Program-made: the position numbers and the translations under genes | In this document: one piece after another, positions 12,572-24,920 of the stretch | How positions within the stretch are numbered: the first letter of the stretch is position 1 | How the letters are laid out: each line of letters opens with the position of its first letter | The notes under the pieces: model-generated | What the model saw: the letters and a program-made list of their open reading frames with translations, nothing else | Databases searched by the model: none | Told to the model about the DNA's origin: nothing | Source: Haematobia irritans | Lineage: Eukaryota > Arthropoda > Insecta > Diptera > Muscidae | NCBI RefSeq assembly: GCF_050003625.1 | Contig: NC_134400.1 | Location: forward strand, 46,861,096-46,925,095 | Direction: 5' to 3' | Length of the DNA: 64,000 nucleotides

Positions 12572-13801
12572 ATTGTGGTATTGTGGTATCTTAAAACTAC
12601 TTAACATCCTAGTGAGTACGTGGTATATATCAAAGTTATGTATAGGTAAGTCTACAAATAATTACGAATCGATCGGACTTTTTGCACGATACGTAGAGAG
12701 CCAGAATAGAAATATGGGGGTCGCTTATATGGGGGCTATATACAATTATGAACTTGATATGGACCAATTTTTGTGTGATTGGGGATCGATTTATCTGAGG
12801 GCTATATATAACTATAGACCGATAGGCATGGTTGTTAACAGCCATATACTAGCACAATGTACCAAATTTCAACTGACTCGGATGGAATTTGCTCCTCCAA
12901 GAGGCTCCAAAACCAAATCTCGGGATCGGTTTATATGGGAGCTATATATAATTATGGACTGATATGAACCAATTTTTGCATGGGTGTTTGAGGCCATATA
13001 TTAACACCACGTACCAAATTTCAACTGAATCAGATGAATTTTGATCTTCCAAGAGGCTCCGGAGGTCAAATCTGGTGATCGGTTTATATGGGCAATATAT
13101 AAATATGGACCGATGTGGACCAATTTTTGCATGGTCATTAGAGACCATATACTCACACCATGTACGAAATTTCAGCCGGATCGGGTGAAATTTGCCTCTC
13201 TTAGATGCTCCGCAAACCAAATCGGGGGATCGGTTTACATGGGGGCTATATATAATTATGAACCGATGTGGACCAATTTTTGCATGGTTATTAGAAATCA
13301 TATGCTGACACCATGTACCAAATTTCAGCCGGATCGGATGAAATTTGCTTCTCTTAGAGACTCCGCAAGCCAAATCGGGGGATCGGTTTATATGGGGGCT
13401 ATATAATTATTTACCGATGTGCACGGTTGTTAGAGACCATATACTAACACCATGTACCAAATTTCAACCGGATCGGATGAAATTTGCTTCTCTTAGAGGA
13501 TCCGCAAGCCAAATTTGGGGGTCCGTTTATATGGGGGCTATACGTGAAAGTGGACCGATATGGCCCATTTGTAATACCATCCGACCTACATCAATAACAA
13601 CTACTTGTGCCAAATTTCTAGTCGGTAGCTTGTTTCGTTCGGAAGTTAGCGTTTCAACAGACGGACGGACAGGCTCAGGTCGACTCAGAATTTCACCACG
13701 ACTCAGAATATATATACTTTATGGGGTCTTAGAGCAATATTTCGATATGTTACAAACGGAATGACAAAGTTAATATACCCCAATCCTATGGTGGAGGAAA
13801 A
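12572..13801 (-). mobile_element. HINE-like element, family B copy 1 (3' truncated)
   Basis: Its tandem array has monomers containing GGTTTATATGGGGGCTATA, with anchors at 13232 and 13385 exactly 153 bp apart. The 5' core is on the right (TTTATGGGGTCTTAGAGCAA, then GTTACAAACGGAATGACAAA) and ends in a degraded hairpin (CCTATGGTGGAGG). The 3' terminal region with the TTCGGCC palindrome, present in the copy starting at 14908, is missing; similarity begins near TTGTGGTATCTT. Open frames up to about 140 residues on both strands reflect the 51-codon monomer and are not taken as genes. Confidence 0.7.
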
Positions 13802-14907
13802 AATGTGTCTTCTTTCTATAAAGATAATGTCATTTTGAAGGACCTTTGCATATATACAGGGAAAAATATATTTAAGCGTCACTTATTGAATTAGTTGATC
13901 CAGTCATTTTTTAATTGAATCGCGGAAATGAAGACAAACATGTGATCTATATTTAGTTTTGATTATAAACTTACTTCAATCATTAAATTAGCGGTTGATG
14001 TGATGTTTTTTTATTTAATTTAATTATTTATGCTAATTTTTTCTATAAAAATATAGCCAATTTTCACTAATCTTCAATTTGCACTTGTATATTCAACCTC
14101 TCCCGAAAGCATTACTTATTCCAGTGATATGGTATTCCATTTGTTTCTTTTGCCAGATTTTCACATGGATCACTCTGGGGTGGGCCTATGTGAAATATAC
14201 TAGAGTTCTATAAAGGGTGGTGGGAAGCAAACAAGGTCAACTTGTAGTTGCATTTATGTTTTACGATTCGTTTGGAATTGTTGAAGTTGCAGATTCTCAG
14301 GAATGTGAACGAGTGAATGCAGAAGCAAAACGAATTAACAACCAGCGAAAAACAAAACCAACGACCGACAAAATAAAAAAAATTCATTCAAAATTCTCAG
14401 ACTGCAAAATAAAACTAAACGAAATGAAACTTCAGAACAAAACTCACATTAATGGAAAAAAAGAACTTAACAAAAAATATAAGAATGAGTGAAAAATAAA
14501 AAAAACTAAGAGCTGCAAAAAAGACCCATATGCACATAATAAACCATTGGAAACACACAAGTGTTTTGTTTCGGTTTTTGTTCTACGGAAGAAATCCAAT
14601 CTGAGAATGCATTTCAATGAAACCAAAAAAACACATTCGCATTGAGTTGAACAGTAAAACCGGCCATAATGGCTAGCCACCCTCTGATGATCCTCCCCCT
14701 CTCAATCTTTTGATCAGGAAGATAGTTTTGCTGGCAAATGAAATACCGATGATTAAAATCGCGCAATTGTTATTATAGGGTTGCAAGGATTTTATTTTAA
14801 TTGGTGCACGGCAAAAAAAAAATCCATGGCTTTAGTCTAAGAAGCAAGACTTAAGAAGTAATGATCTTAAAATAGATTAAAGCAGCACTCATTGATATGA
14901 GAATTAA
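13802..14907. other. Unassigned sequence
   Basis: No element ends or arrays are visible. An open frame from 14217 begins with GTG rather than ATG, has skewed Lys/Asn-rich composition and no recognised domain, so it is not called. The stretch 14100-14700 looks like unique intergenic or intronic DNA. Confidence 0.3.
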
Positions 14908-16444
14908 CAAGTATAAACGGCCGTAAGTTCGGCCAGGCCGAATCTTATGTACACTCCACCATGGATTGCGTAGAAACTTCTACGAAAGACTGTCATCCAC
15001 AATCGAATTACATGGGTTGTGGTATCTTAAATCGTTTTCTAAATTGTGAGTTAGTCCATACGTGGTATACACTAGACAAAAAAAGTATATATAGGTAAGT
15101 CTACAAATAATTACGAGTCGATATGGACTTTTGCACGGTACGTAGGGAGCCAGAATTGAAATATGGGGGTCGCTTATATGGGGGCCATATACAATTATTG
15201 ATAGGGACCAATTTTTGTGTGATTGGAGATCGATTTATCTGAGGGCTATATATAACTATAGACCGATATGGACCTAATTAGGCATGGTTGTTAACGGCCA
15301 TATACTAGCACAATGTACCAAATTTCAACTGACTCGGATGAAATTTGCTCCTCCAAGAGGCTCCAGAACCAAATCTCGGGATCGGTTTATATGGGGGCTA
15401 TATATGATTATGGACTGATATGGACCACTTTTGGCATGGTTGTTAAATATCATATACTACCACCACGTACCAAATTTCAACAGAATCAGATTAATTTTGG
15501 TCTTCCAAGAGGCTCCAGAGGTCAAATCTGGTGATCGGTTTATATGGGGGCTATATATAATTATCTACCGATGTGGACCAATTTTTGCACGGTTGTTAGA
15601 GACTGTATACTAACACCATGTACCAAATTTCAGCCGGATCGGATGAAATTTGCTTCTCTTAGAGGCCTCACAAGCCAAATCGGGGGATCGGTTTATATGG
15701 GGGCTATATATAATTATGGACCGATGTGGACCAATTTTTGCATGGTTGTTAGAGACCATATACTGACACCATGTACCAAATTTCAGCCGGATCGGATGAA
15801 ATTTGTTTCTCTTAGAGGCCTCACAAGCCAAATTTGGGGGTCCGTTTATATGGGGGCTATATATAATTATGGACCGATGTGGACCAATTTTTGCATGGAT
15901 GTTAGAGACCATATACTAACACCATGTACCAAATTTCAGCCGGATCGGATGAAATTTGCTTCTCTTAGAGGCCTCACAAGCCAAATTTGGGGGTCCGTTT
16001 ATATGGGGGATATATATAATTATGGACCGATGTAGACCAATTTTTGCATGGTTGTTAGAGACCATATACTAACACCATGTACCAAATTTCAGCCGGATCG
16101 GATGAAATTTGCTTCTCTTAGAGGCCTCACAAGCCAAATTTGGGGGTCCGTTTATATGGGGGCTATACGTAAAAGTGGACCGATATGGCCCATTTGCAAT
16201 ACCATCCGACCTACATCAATAACAACTACTTGTGCCAAGTTTCAAGTCGATAGCTTGTTTCGTTCGGAAGTTAGCGTGATTTCAACAGACGGACGGACGG
16301 ACGGACGGACATGCTCAGATCGACTCAGAATTTCACCACGACCCAGGATATATATACTTTATGGGGTCTTAGAGCAATATTTCGATGTGTTACAAACGGA
16401 ATGACAAAGTTAATATACCCTCCATCCTATGGTGGAGGGTATAA
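14908..16444 (-). mobile_element. HINE-like element, family B copy 2 (full length)
   Basis: The best complete family-B copy. On the left, CAAGTATAAACGGCCG is followed by the palindrome TTCGGCCAGGCCGAA and the subterminal TACACTCCACCATGG. On the right, CCCTCCATCCTATGG with GGTGGAGGGTATAA forms the 5' hairpin. The internal monomers are very uniform: GTTTATATGGGGG anchors at 15691, 15844, 15997 and 16150 give three successive periods of exactly 153 bp. A 163-residue frame at 15544-16035 runs through them as 51-residue repeats, and the opposite strand is also open over 15610-15912. A (GACG)n run lies near 16288-16312. No transposase. Confidence 0.8.
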
Positions 16445-16479
16445 AAATAAAAATTGAAACCTTTATAAATATTGAACTA

Positions 16480-16827
16480 GGGAGCCACCGTGGTGCAATG
16501 GTTAGCATGCCCGCCTTGCATACACAAGGTCGTGGGTTCGATTCCTGCTTCGACCGAACACCAAAAAGTTTTTCAGCGGTGGATTATCCCACCTCAGTAA
16601 TGCTGGTGACATTTCTGAGGGTTTCAAAGCTTCTCTAAGTGGTTTCACTGCAATGTGGAACGCCGTTCGGACTCGGCTATAAAAAGGAGGTCCCTTGTCA
16701 TTGAGCTTAACGTGGAATCGGGCAGCACTCAGTGATAAGAGAGAAGTTCACCAATGTGGTATCGCAATGGACTGAATAGTCTAAGTGAGCCTAATACATC
16801 GGGCTGCCACCTAACCTAACCTAACCT
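16480..16827 (+). mobile_element. tRNA-derived SINE copy 1 with (CCTAA)n tail
   Basis: The head begins GGGAGCCACCG and has an A-box TGGTGCAATGG at 16491-16501 and a B-box GGTTCGATTCC at 16535-16545, 33 bases apart, as in a tRNA gene. The roughly 270-bp body is not tRNA-like, and the 3' tail is CCTAACCTAACCTAA. The flanking direct repeat AAATATTGAACT at 16467-16478 and 16828-16839 is the expected target duplication of LINE-driven insertion. The copy is adjacent to a family-B element. Transcription by RNA polymerase III is inferred from the boxes. Confidence 0.9.
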
Positions 16828-17099
16828 AAATATTGAACTTATTACAATACGATTATGATTTTTATTTCACTTCAAATAACTTTTATGAAATAATGCTGAA
16901 TATACTATTCCCAAAATTAGTATCGAAATTCCCCAAAATCCCCAAATATGTTAAGTTTTCATATTTTTGTAGTTTTTTATATTTTCAGATGTTTACCGAT
17001 ATGACTTTGAAATCCTTTACAGTTAGTGGATATATGAAATTTTTGGAAAAGAAATCGGCTTAGCAATCAAATCATCTTAACAAAAATATTTCAAAATTT

Positions 17100-17600
17100 G
17101 CCTATTTTAGGATGAGAAGAACTCAAACACGAATGTACCCATACAACATACAATGGACAATTTACAAAATATTAAGGACAAATTTCATTAAAATAATGAA
17201 ATTTTAATTAAAATTAAGTGTTTTCATCAAATTTAGGACACAAATTTTGGAAATTTGCGTTCCTCCGTTAAAATCGCATGTCTTTGAACTAAGGCAAATT
17301 TTCCTTAAAGTAAAGAACACACATTTTGGATTGATAGAAATCCTCTTTAAATTAACTGAAATATTGAATCTTTAGATTGAAGATAAAAACATGTTTTATT
17401 TTGAAGATAAAATCATGTTTTATTTTACCCGTTATTTATTTCCATTGAAAATTTTTTCAAAATTTTATTTCTATAGAGAATTGAAGTACCTCTTAGTTGG
17501 GGAGGAATATTTTGCAAAATCTACACCTTCTTCCAATTTACCAAACAGTAAAAATCTACCATTTTTGGTAGAATTCTACCAACTGTGGCAACCGTGGTAG
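17100..17600. repeat. Fragments of repeat family N and of the 29-bp-satellite element
   Basis: 17130-17400 resembles sequence at 37060-37250, 46440-46640 and 30590-30800 (shared phrases AATATTAAGGACAAAT, TTAGGACAC, GCAAATTTTCCTTAAAGTA), defining an AT-rich interspersed family here called N. 17440-17600 matches, in reverse, the left end of the element at 42960. It holds the 14-bp palindrome GGTAGAATTCTACC and the AACTAAGAGG complement, ending GTGGCAACCGTGG. Between them a single satellite-like TTTTATTTCTATAGAGAA unit is visible. Confidence 0.55.
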
Positions 17601-18639
17601 GGAACCCCAAACTCAATTTTGGCATCCCTATTTTTATATTGTGGGCAAATGCAATTCCATAAAATTGCGAGTGAATAAAAATCACATTGTTTTGCTTTGT
17701 TGAGTTGTCTTGAGTGGTGATGATGAGAAGAAAGATCTACAAAATAAAAACCATTCCAACTATTAACACTTCTGAACAAACATTTTTGTTTTGTGGCCAC
17801 TTTTGTGATGAGTAAAGTGCAGCAGGAAGACAAACTTGTAGTTGTTGTCTTAGCTGCCATTGTCGATGATGGTGGGGCTGTCTGTATCTGTCTGTTTAGT
17901 TTTATATTTTTTGTTTATTTTTGTTTCCTTGCTGGGATTGTATCTATATTTCAATTTTTTTTTGGTTATGCTTTAGTGACCAGTAGGCACTTCATGAGTA
18001 ACTTGGAACTCTATCTATTCGTTGGCCAAGAAGTCAACCTATTCCCGCACACTTCAGAAAAATTGATCGACGATTTGCCACCACTATCAACGCCACTGCC
18101 ACTTATGTTAAGTAGTGGTACAACATTGTGGTTACTCATCCATATCGATTGTACATAAACATTTTCTACTTTTTTTTTCGAAAAACTACCACGTAATAAT
18201 TGTTATAGAAACCAAAAATAAGAAACAAAAAAAATTTAAATTTATAGCAGGAAATTTTTTTGTTGTTTTCGGATTGGAAATTTTTCTTTATGCAAAAGAA
18301 GAACAACAAAGAAATTCCTATGATTATTTCATACTTTAGGGTAGACGAAACAAATAAAAAAAATAATTGGTGTTTTTAAAATGTTTCCTGAAATTGAGAA
18401 ATTGTGAACCAGTATAAATTATTAGTAACCAGATAATAAGAATTGCAATTAATATTTACTTTTCCCAAATTCTCCAATTTGAACAAGTTTATTTTTGATT
18501 TTTAGATGATATCTCAGCAATAGATAATAGGAGTAATCAAGATCAAAATTTCTACTTTTTGGCTTTTCAGAAGGCCAAATTTCCGACATTTTTCAAATTT
18601 GGAAACATTGAATATTAAATACCCGACATTTCGAGATGC
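17601..18639. other. Unassigned sequence
   Basis: A frame of 121 residues at 17793-18158 (+) has a Leu/Phe/Val-rich hydrophobic centre, but no recognised domain and no supporting splice or promoter pattern. I do not call it a gene. The rest resembles intronic DNA. Confidence 0.25.
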
Positions 18640-18810
18640 TATTTCTAAATTAATATATGTTTGCATCTAAGCATATTATATTTACAAACATTTTATGTCC
18701 CAAACATAATATGTTCTAACATATTAACATATATGCTAGTTTATGAACATTATATGCTTGCACTTAAAAATATTGTATGCCAAACATTAAAAAACAGTCT
18801 TTTTCGTCCG
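18640..18810 (+). mobile_element. M-family MITE fragment (copy 3)
   Basis: Right-hand 170 bp of an M element: TTTGCATCTAAGCATATT through AACAGTCTTTTTCGTCCG, closely matching 1735-1917. The left part is absent. Confidence 0.7.
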
Positions 18811-19951
18811 TTTTAGATAAAACTAATAGTGATGTTAAATGCTGAAAAATGTGTTGCATATTTTACACATTTCCCCCATAAATTGTAATTTTGAGTTCGA
18901 TTTGAAAATCCAGGTATAACTATCGCAAGGCCAAAAGTGTAACCCATTTTGCACTGTAGCTAGTTTACGGTGCAGATTGTTGCACATTGAAACCGCTGTT
19001 GAACACACTTTAATTTTGCGACCTAAATAATAGCATGTTTGAAATTACAAAGAAAGTGTATGATACGCGTATTGTGATTGCTTTTCAATATCTGCACTAC
19101 AGTTGATACCAAGAAGAAGTATAACAATTGTTTAGTGCCTCGACAACAAGATACGAGATTAAATATTTTTAAAATAAAAACAAAGACCAAATTCGTTTTT
19201 AGCCAACTACATTATGGATGCGTTGTTGGAGATTATGATGAAGAAGTTACAACATGTAAGGACTTGTAGTTATTTTCACTATTTTCTCTATATTCTCTCG
19301 CAATTTCAAAATATTATATCCAAACATATTATATGTAAGAAAATGTGATGTTAATATATTAGAACATTTTATGTTCTCAAATATTAACACTAATGATTTG
19401 TTATTTTCTTCTTACGAAATACGAAATTATTCTATAAATTTACTAATCTATAAATTTACTAACTTGTATTTAACTTCTAAACTGTACTATCGAAAATTTT
19501 AACAGAAGTAAAGTGGGTCACAATAATAGTGCATTGTAGAAATGTTAACATTCTTAAAGGATAAATATTACAAATATTAACGCAACAATAGATATAATCT
19601 GGTAAACAATATATTAAAAGGAGACAAATATAATGAAAATAGGTATTAAATTAAAAAAATAATAATATTAAAAACTCAATTTAAAATTGTGGAGCAAAAT
19701 AAAATCCAAAGAACTGTTGCTGTCGAACAAAGCAAACTATGATTGCATAGCATTTTTAAATATTGTGTAATTTCTCATATTAGATATATTAAATTGTAAT
19801 TTGTTCCATAGACGAATGCTTTTAATGAAAATTTGTCGCTCGGACATAAAATATCGTGTTCTGAGACGTGTAAAATACAGGCAGAATGCGTAAATATCAA
19901 CTTCTCGAAAAGATATTATGGTTCCGTAGTAAACATTATCTTATGTAAAAA
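18811..19951. other. Unassigned AT-rich sequence
   Basis: No gene or element boundaries seen. One AAACATATTATATGT motif near 19320 hints at a further decayed M-like fragment. Confidence 0.25.
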
Positions 19952-21457
19952 CAAGTGAGGAAAGTCTAAAGTCGGGCAGGGCCGACTATATTATACCCTG
20001 CACCACTTTGTACATCTAAATTTTCGATACCATATCACATCCGTCGTTGGGGGCTATATATAAAGCTTTGTCCCAAATACATACTTTTAAATATCACTCG
20101 ATTTGGACAGAATTTGATAGACTTTTACAAAATCTATAGACACAAAATTTAAGTTGGCTAATGCACTAGGGTGGAACACAATTTTAGTAAAAAAATATGG
20201 GAAACATTTAAATCTGAAACAATTTTAAGGAAACTTCGCAAAAGTTTATTTATGATTTATCGCTCGATATATATGTATTCGAAGTTTAGGAAAATTAGAG
20301 CCATTTTTACAACTTTTCGACTAAGCAGTGGCGATTTAAGAAGGAAAATGTTGGTATTTTGACCATTTTTGTCGAAATCAGAAAAACATATATATGGGAG
20401 CTATATCTAAATCTGAACCGATTTCAATCAAATTTGGCACACATAACTATATTACTAATTGTACTCCTAGTGCAAAATTTCAACCAAATTGGGTCAAAAC
20501 TCTGTCTTCTGGGGCCATATAAGTCCATATCGGGCGAAAAATATATATGGAAGCTATATCTAAATCTGAACCGATTTCAATCAAATTTAGCACACATGAC
20601 TACATTACCAATTGTACTCTTTGTGCAAAATTTCAAGCTAATCGGGATAAAACTCTGGCTTCTGGGTCCATATAAGTGCATATCGGGCGAAAGATATATA
20701 TGGGAGCTATATCTAAATCTGAATCGATTTCAACCAAATTTGGCACGTATAGCTACAATGCTAAATCTACTCCCTATGCAAAATTTCAACCAAATTGGGC
20801 CAAAACTCTGGCTTTTAGGACCATATTAGATCATATCGGGCGAAAGATATATATGGGAGCTATATCTAAATCTGAACCGATTTCAATCAAATTTTGCACA
20901 CTTGACTATACTACTAATTTTACTCCTAGTGCAAAATTTTAACCAAATTCGGCCAAAAATCTGGCTTCTGGGGCCATATAAGTCCATATCGGGCGAAAGA
21001 TATATATGGGAGCTATACCTAAATCTGAACGGATTTCAATCAAATTTTGCACTCTTGACTATACGACTAAGTGTTATGTTTGTACAACATTTCAAGCAAA
21101 TCGGTATAAAACTCTGGCTGCTGGGTCCATATTAATGGCGAAAGATATATATGGGAACTATATCTCAATCTGAACCGATTTCTTCCAAAATCAATAGGGT
21201 TCTATACTGACCCAAATTAGGAACATGTGCCAAATTTGAAGGCGATTGGACTTAAATTGCGACCTAGACTTTGATCACAAAAATGTGTTCACAGACAGAC
21301 GGACGGACGGACAGACGGACATGGTTATATCGACTCAGGGACCCACCCTGAGCATTATTGCCAAAGACACCATGTGTCTATCTCGTCTTCTTCTGGGTGT
21401 TACAAACATATGCACTAACTTATAATACCCTGTTCCACAGTGTGGCGCAGGGTATAA
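19952..21457 (-). mobile_element. HINE-like element, family A copy 2 (uniform array)
   Basis: The left (3') end is CAAGTGAGGAAAGTC, then the palindrome AGTCGGGCAGGGCCGACT and the subterminal ATACCCTGCACCAC. The right (5') end is the hairpin TATAATACCCTGTTCCAC / GTGGCGCAGGGTATAA. The internal array is strikingly regular: the A of the ATATGGGAG motif falls at 20399, 20552, 20705, 20858 and 21011, four exact 153-bp periods. A frame of 156 residues (20359-20829) crosses three monomers as 51-residue repeats. A GACGGACGGACGGACAGACG run is at 21298-21318. M4 lies 5 bp to the right. Confidence 0.8.
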
Positions 21458-21462
21458 CAATA

Positions 21463-22292
21463 CACCCTCAAAAAAAATCGCTTCTTTAACATATGTTCCA
21501 AACATATTTTGCAGGAAGCACATATATTATTGGATACTGCCGAAACATTAATATGTTTGTTTTATGTGAACATATTATATGTTTGGAAGCATTTTGAGCC
21601 CAAAAATATCATATGCTTGGAAGAATTTTTCCCAAAGACGATTGTGCTCATTGCCTAACATACTCGTAATTTTCACTTTCACGAAATATTTTAGTTCTTG
21701 GCACCTTTTTCTGTAATACAAATAATGTTGAAGAAATTATTCACTTTTATAATTTTTTTAAATTTTACTCTCAAGGCGAAAACATATGCTGTTTGTTTTT
21801 CAAATGTCTATTCTCCTGGTTCCGAGTGTCTATTCTCTTTATTCAAATTAAATAATATTTAGACTTAAGCATATCAAATTTTTGGCCTTATCATAAAACA
21901 GTTTTCCGCAACAACATACAAGCGGTTTCACAGAAACTGTTCTCTTTTGATTCTTTCGCTGTGTTATGTTATCTTTTGTCAACTCTTCCGGTTTCCATCT
22001 CTATTTCTTTCTCTATACTCTCTCTGTCGCTTTGAATAAAATATCACAACATATGTATGTTTAGTTGAAATTTGTAAATGTATATATGTTTGCATTCACA
22101 CATATGATTTTTATGAAACATTCATGCCCCAAACATAATATATTCTAACATATTAATATATATGTCCCAAACATTTAGTGTTACTTTAGGAACATTACAT
22201 GTTTGCACTTAAATATATTGTGTTTTAAAATTGTGCCCGAAACACATTTTGTTTATATCGGAACATATGAAAAACATATTTTTGTAACAGTG
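21463..22292 (+). mobile_element. M-family MITE copy 4 (830 bp, lacks the B-box)
   Basis: Starts CACCCTCAAAAAAAATCGC and ends ATTTTTGTAACAGTG, flanked by TA at 21461-21462 and 22293-22294. The AAACATAT-rich arms match M1/M2. The middle is different and has no GTTCGAATCCC box, so the tRNA-like piece is not essential to the element. The outer CAC/GTG ends and 2-bp duplication agree with the other copies, although here the duplicated pair is TA rather than CA. Confidence 0.75.
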
Positions 22293-22294
22293 TA

Positions 22295-22620
22295 GGGAAC
22301 GAAAATCGAGAAAACTACTGAAAGTCATGCCATACAACACCTTGGCGTATTCCGAAATGCTACTAAACTGATTGATATCATACACAAACCTAGCAGTGTC
22401 ATTAGAAGGACCATCAGTCTCCTAGCATGAATAGAATCACAATTCGTGTAAAGCTCACAGCAATATATAACCCTTGATACTAAATATGATCTTGCAATAA
22501 ACAGTCTTATATGGGTTTGAATAAAAGGCTGCCAGTTCCATAAAGAACGCAACATGCCGTATAAGGTTCCTAGTCGTATCAGTGTGTCTGTTCCATTATT
22601 CAAATATTGACACGAAAGTC
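22295..22620 (-). pseudogene. LINE reverse-transcriptase C-terminal fragment, frameshifted
   Basis: Minus-strand translation gives a segment like the region just downstream of the RT domain in jockey-type non-LTR retrotransposons. It contains LFIARSYLVSRVIYCCELY and NCDS, followed in a shifted frame by FVYDINQF and ISEYAKVLYGM. The frame change near 22400 and the lack of any catalytic YxDD core show a dead scrap. Assignment rests on pattern memory of this region and is moderate. Flanked on the left directly by M4. Confidence 0.5.
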
Positions 22621-22820
22621 TAGAAAGTTCGAAAACGATTATTAACCTACAAATAATCGCAAACTTGATTTTAGATTTTCAAGTATTTCATAATTTTGAG
22701 TATCAAAACTCGATTTTAATTGAATGCAAGCAGTGAAGTTCTTGGACAGATCGGGCACTAATCTGGATGGCGTATAAACAGAACCTACATTGCCAAGTTA
22801 ATGGTTAAGTGACACAGAGC

Positions 22821-23748
22821 CAGTGTTGCCAATTTGGTGCTTTTAGCACCAAATTTAGTGCTTTTTGATTTCTAAAAAGCACCAAATTGCCTTTTTGGTG
22901 CCTTTTCAAAAAAAGCACCAACTTGGTGCTTTCTGGCATTTTCATTTAGTGCTTTTGGTGCTTTTTTTATTTTGAACAGTATTAAGTTTAATTGATACAA
23001 AAATTTTGATTAGGCTTTCAAGAGCCGAAGAAACTCAAATTTATTGCCAAATATAGAATTTGATTGTTATGAAGTTGGTATTGATTATTTTTTAATTAAT
23101 ATTGTTATTTAGGGTATTCTGTAGGAAAGTCGAGCGATGAGTGTCGAATTTTTGAATTTGGTAAAGATGTCATTAAAAACGTTTGTATTAAATTCACAAA
23201 AGCACGCAAAACTGAAATAAGCAATAGATTCCTTCCATACTTAAATATTTTGATCAGTGATGTTCACTGATCAAAATGAATTGGACGAAAGCATTAAAAC
23301 TGATCAAAGTGTATACTTGAATAACGGTTTATAATGGTGAGTACTAAGTTCGAGTTTTGCCGCTAAAGTGAAAACTATATCAGTAAAAAAGGCATAAAAT
23401 TATGCATATTTGCTGCAAATTTTATTATAACTTGATGGGGAATAGCCAAAAGCAAATTTTCACAAAGTTTATATTCCTTAGAATGAATTATTAAAGAAGT
23501 TGTAATTGTGCAAAAATGACTATTGTAGCAGCTAAACTCGATCTTAATACCCACCTTAACTTCTTAAAATTCAATTCACAAAAGTTCTATAATACATCTT
23601 CGGAAGTTTTTTTTTTTTTTTTTTTTTTTAGTAGAGCATTTAATTTTAGTAAATTTAGTAGAGCATTTAATTTTGTGGTGCAAGGTGGTATGTTAGAATT
23701 TATAATATATTTTTGGTGCTTTTTGGCCTTGGAGAGTTGGCAACACTG
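22821..23748. mobile_element. hAT-type non-autonomous element, copy 1 (928 bp)
   Basis: Perfect 12-bp terminal inverted repeats CAGTGTTGCCAA / TTGGCAACACTG and a perfect 8-bp target duplication CACAGAGC (22813-22820 and 23749-23756): the hAT signature of 8-bp duplication and CA-TG ends. The left subterminal 180 bp carry at least six GGTGCTTTT / AAAAGCACC motifs in both orientations, and the right end one more. A poly-T tract of over 20 bases lies near 23610. No transposase; short frames are fortuitous. It is nearly identical to the copy at 25847, with length differing by 2 bp in the poly-T. Confidence 0.93.
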
Positions 23749-23756
23749 CACAGAGC

Positions 23757-24920
23757 ATTGTCCAAGCCCTGCCAGGGATTTAACGGGCGGGGGCAGTTGT
23801 GACGTTAGCCTAAAATCAATTCTTCTTGCTTCTATTCCGATGCACATTTCAAATTATAGTTCATATTCGTAGTTCCGTGTCAATACCACTCTTATATTCT
23901 GCGCGTTTGATTAGGGAGTACACAGGGGCTCACTCCCCTTACTACGCCTTTCTATAGGGCACCCTTGTGGGAGGATGTCTTCTTAACTGGCAGCTTCCAA
24001 TCGCTTTTTAACCCTTATCCTATACTAGTGGATCAAAATTGCCCAAACCAATTTTTTAAAATAATTTTATTCTAAAGAACTAGTTGAGTTTAAAGATCTG
24101 TTTGGCTAAGCCCTATAAAAAAGTTCCAAAACAATGGTTAAAATACATTTATATGAATAAATTTATATTGGGCAAATTTTACCCACTAATACAATATGCG
24201 GTATTTTTTTAAGTACAGGACAAGGGTTAATAACATGTCCTCAATCTTCGCCGTTGGGTTTGCTTTTTCGCAGCTGACCTGTCCCCGATTAACACTTTAT
24301 ATGTATATTAAACAAATCAACAACAACATGTTTGACTGTAACACTCAGTTCTTTCTGACCGACTGTTGTTGATAGATAACACACGTATAAAGCAAACACA
24401 TTTCATAAAATCAAATATTTTGTATAATCTATGATGTTCGATTATAAAAAAAAATCGATTATTCGAATTTTGATTGGTAAAAATAGTCCAAAATCGATTT
24501 TTGTACTATAGATCTCTATTTGATTCAATTAATTTTTAATTGAAATTCTTTCAATCAGTGAAATGGCCACAAAAAAACGTTTGCCTCAATTCAATTTGTT
24601 GTGATTGATTTTAATATTGAAAATAAAAAATAATTAAAGCAATTAATTTCTTAATTGAATATTTAATATTTAATTGAATATTCAAAATCAATTAAGATTT
24701 TAATTGAAAAAATTGTGGTGTTATGTTTCTTTTCTATGAGGCGTGAATCGCCAGAATTTCGCTCTCACTGTTTTCACATCAAAACAAAAAAAATAATAAT
24801 AATTAATTAGGCATTTCATTAGCGTATCGTTTAACAAATTTTATTCCTCTTAAATAAGCTATGAATTATTTATTAATAAAAGAAAACAACAATATTTATG
24901 AATATTACCTTAAGATTTAA
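23757..24920. other. Unassigned sequence with an AATTAATT-rich MITE remnant
   Basis: 23880-24300 is of mixed composition with no recognised gene. 24510-24720 is rich in CAATTAATTTTTAATTG, like the blocks at 32823-33098 and 34890-35070, indicating a diverged member of that family. 24740-24920 is AT-rich. Confidence 0.35.

Noticed and set aside
14217..14492. 91-residue Lys-rich protein
   Set aside because: Begins with GTG, which is not a normal start in an animal nuclear gene, and the composition follows the A-rich DNA.
16480..16560. Genuine tRNA gene
   Set aside because: A- and B-boxes are present, but the anticodon arm does not form a proper 7-base loop, the acceptor stem does not pair, and the tRNA part is followed by a SINE body and tail.
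16429..16638. 69-70-residue protein repeated at 16429, 60795 and 62295
   Set aside because: It is a conceptual translation of the SINE head; the same words (GAMVSMPALHTQGRGFDSC) appear wherever the SINE is.
17793..18158. Membrane protein of 121 residues
   Set aside because: One hydrophobic stretch only, biased composition from T-rich DNA, and no homology recognised or gene structure around it.
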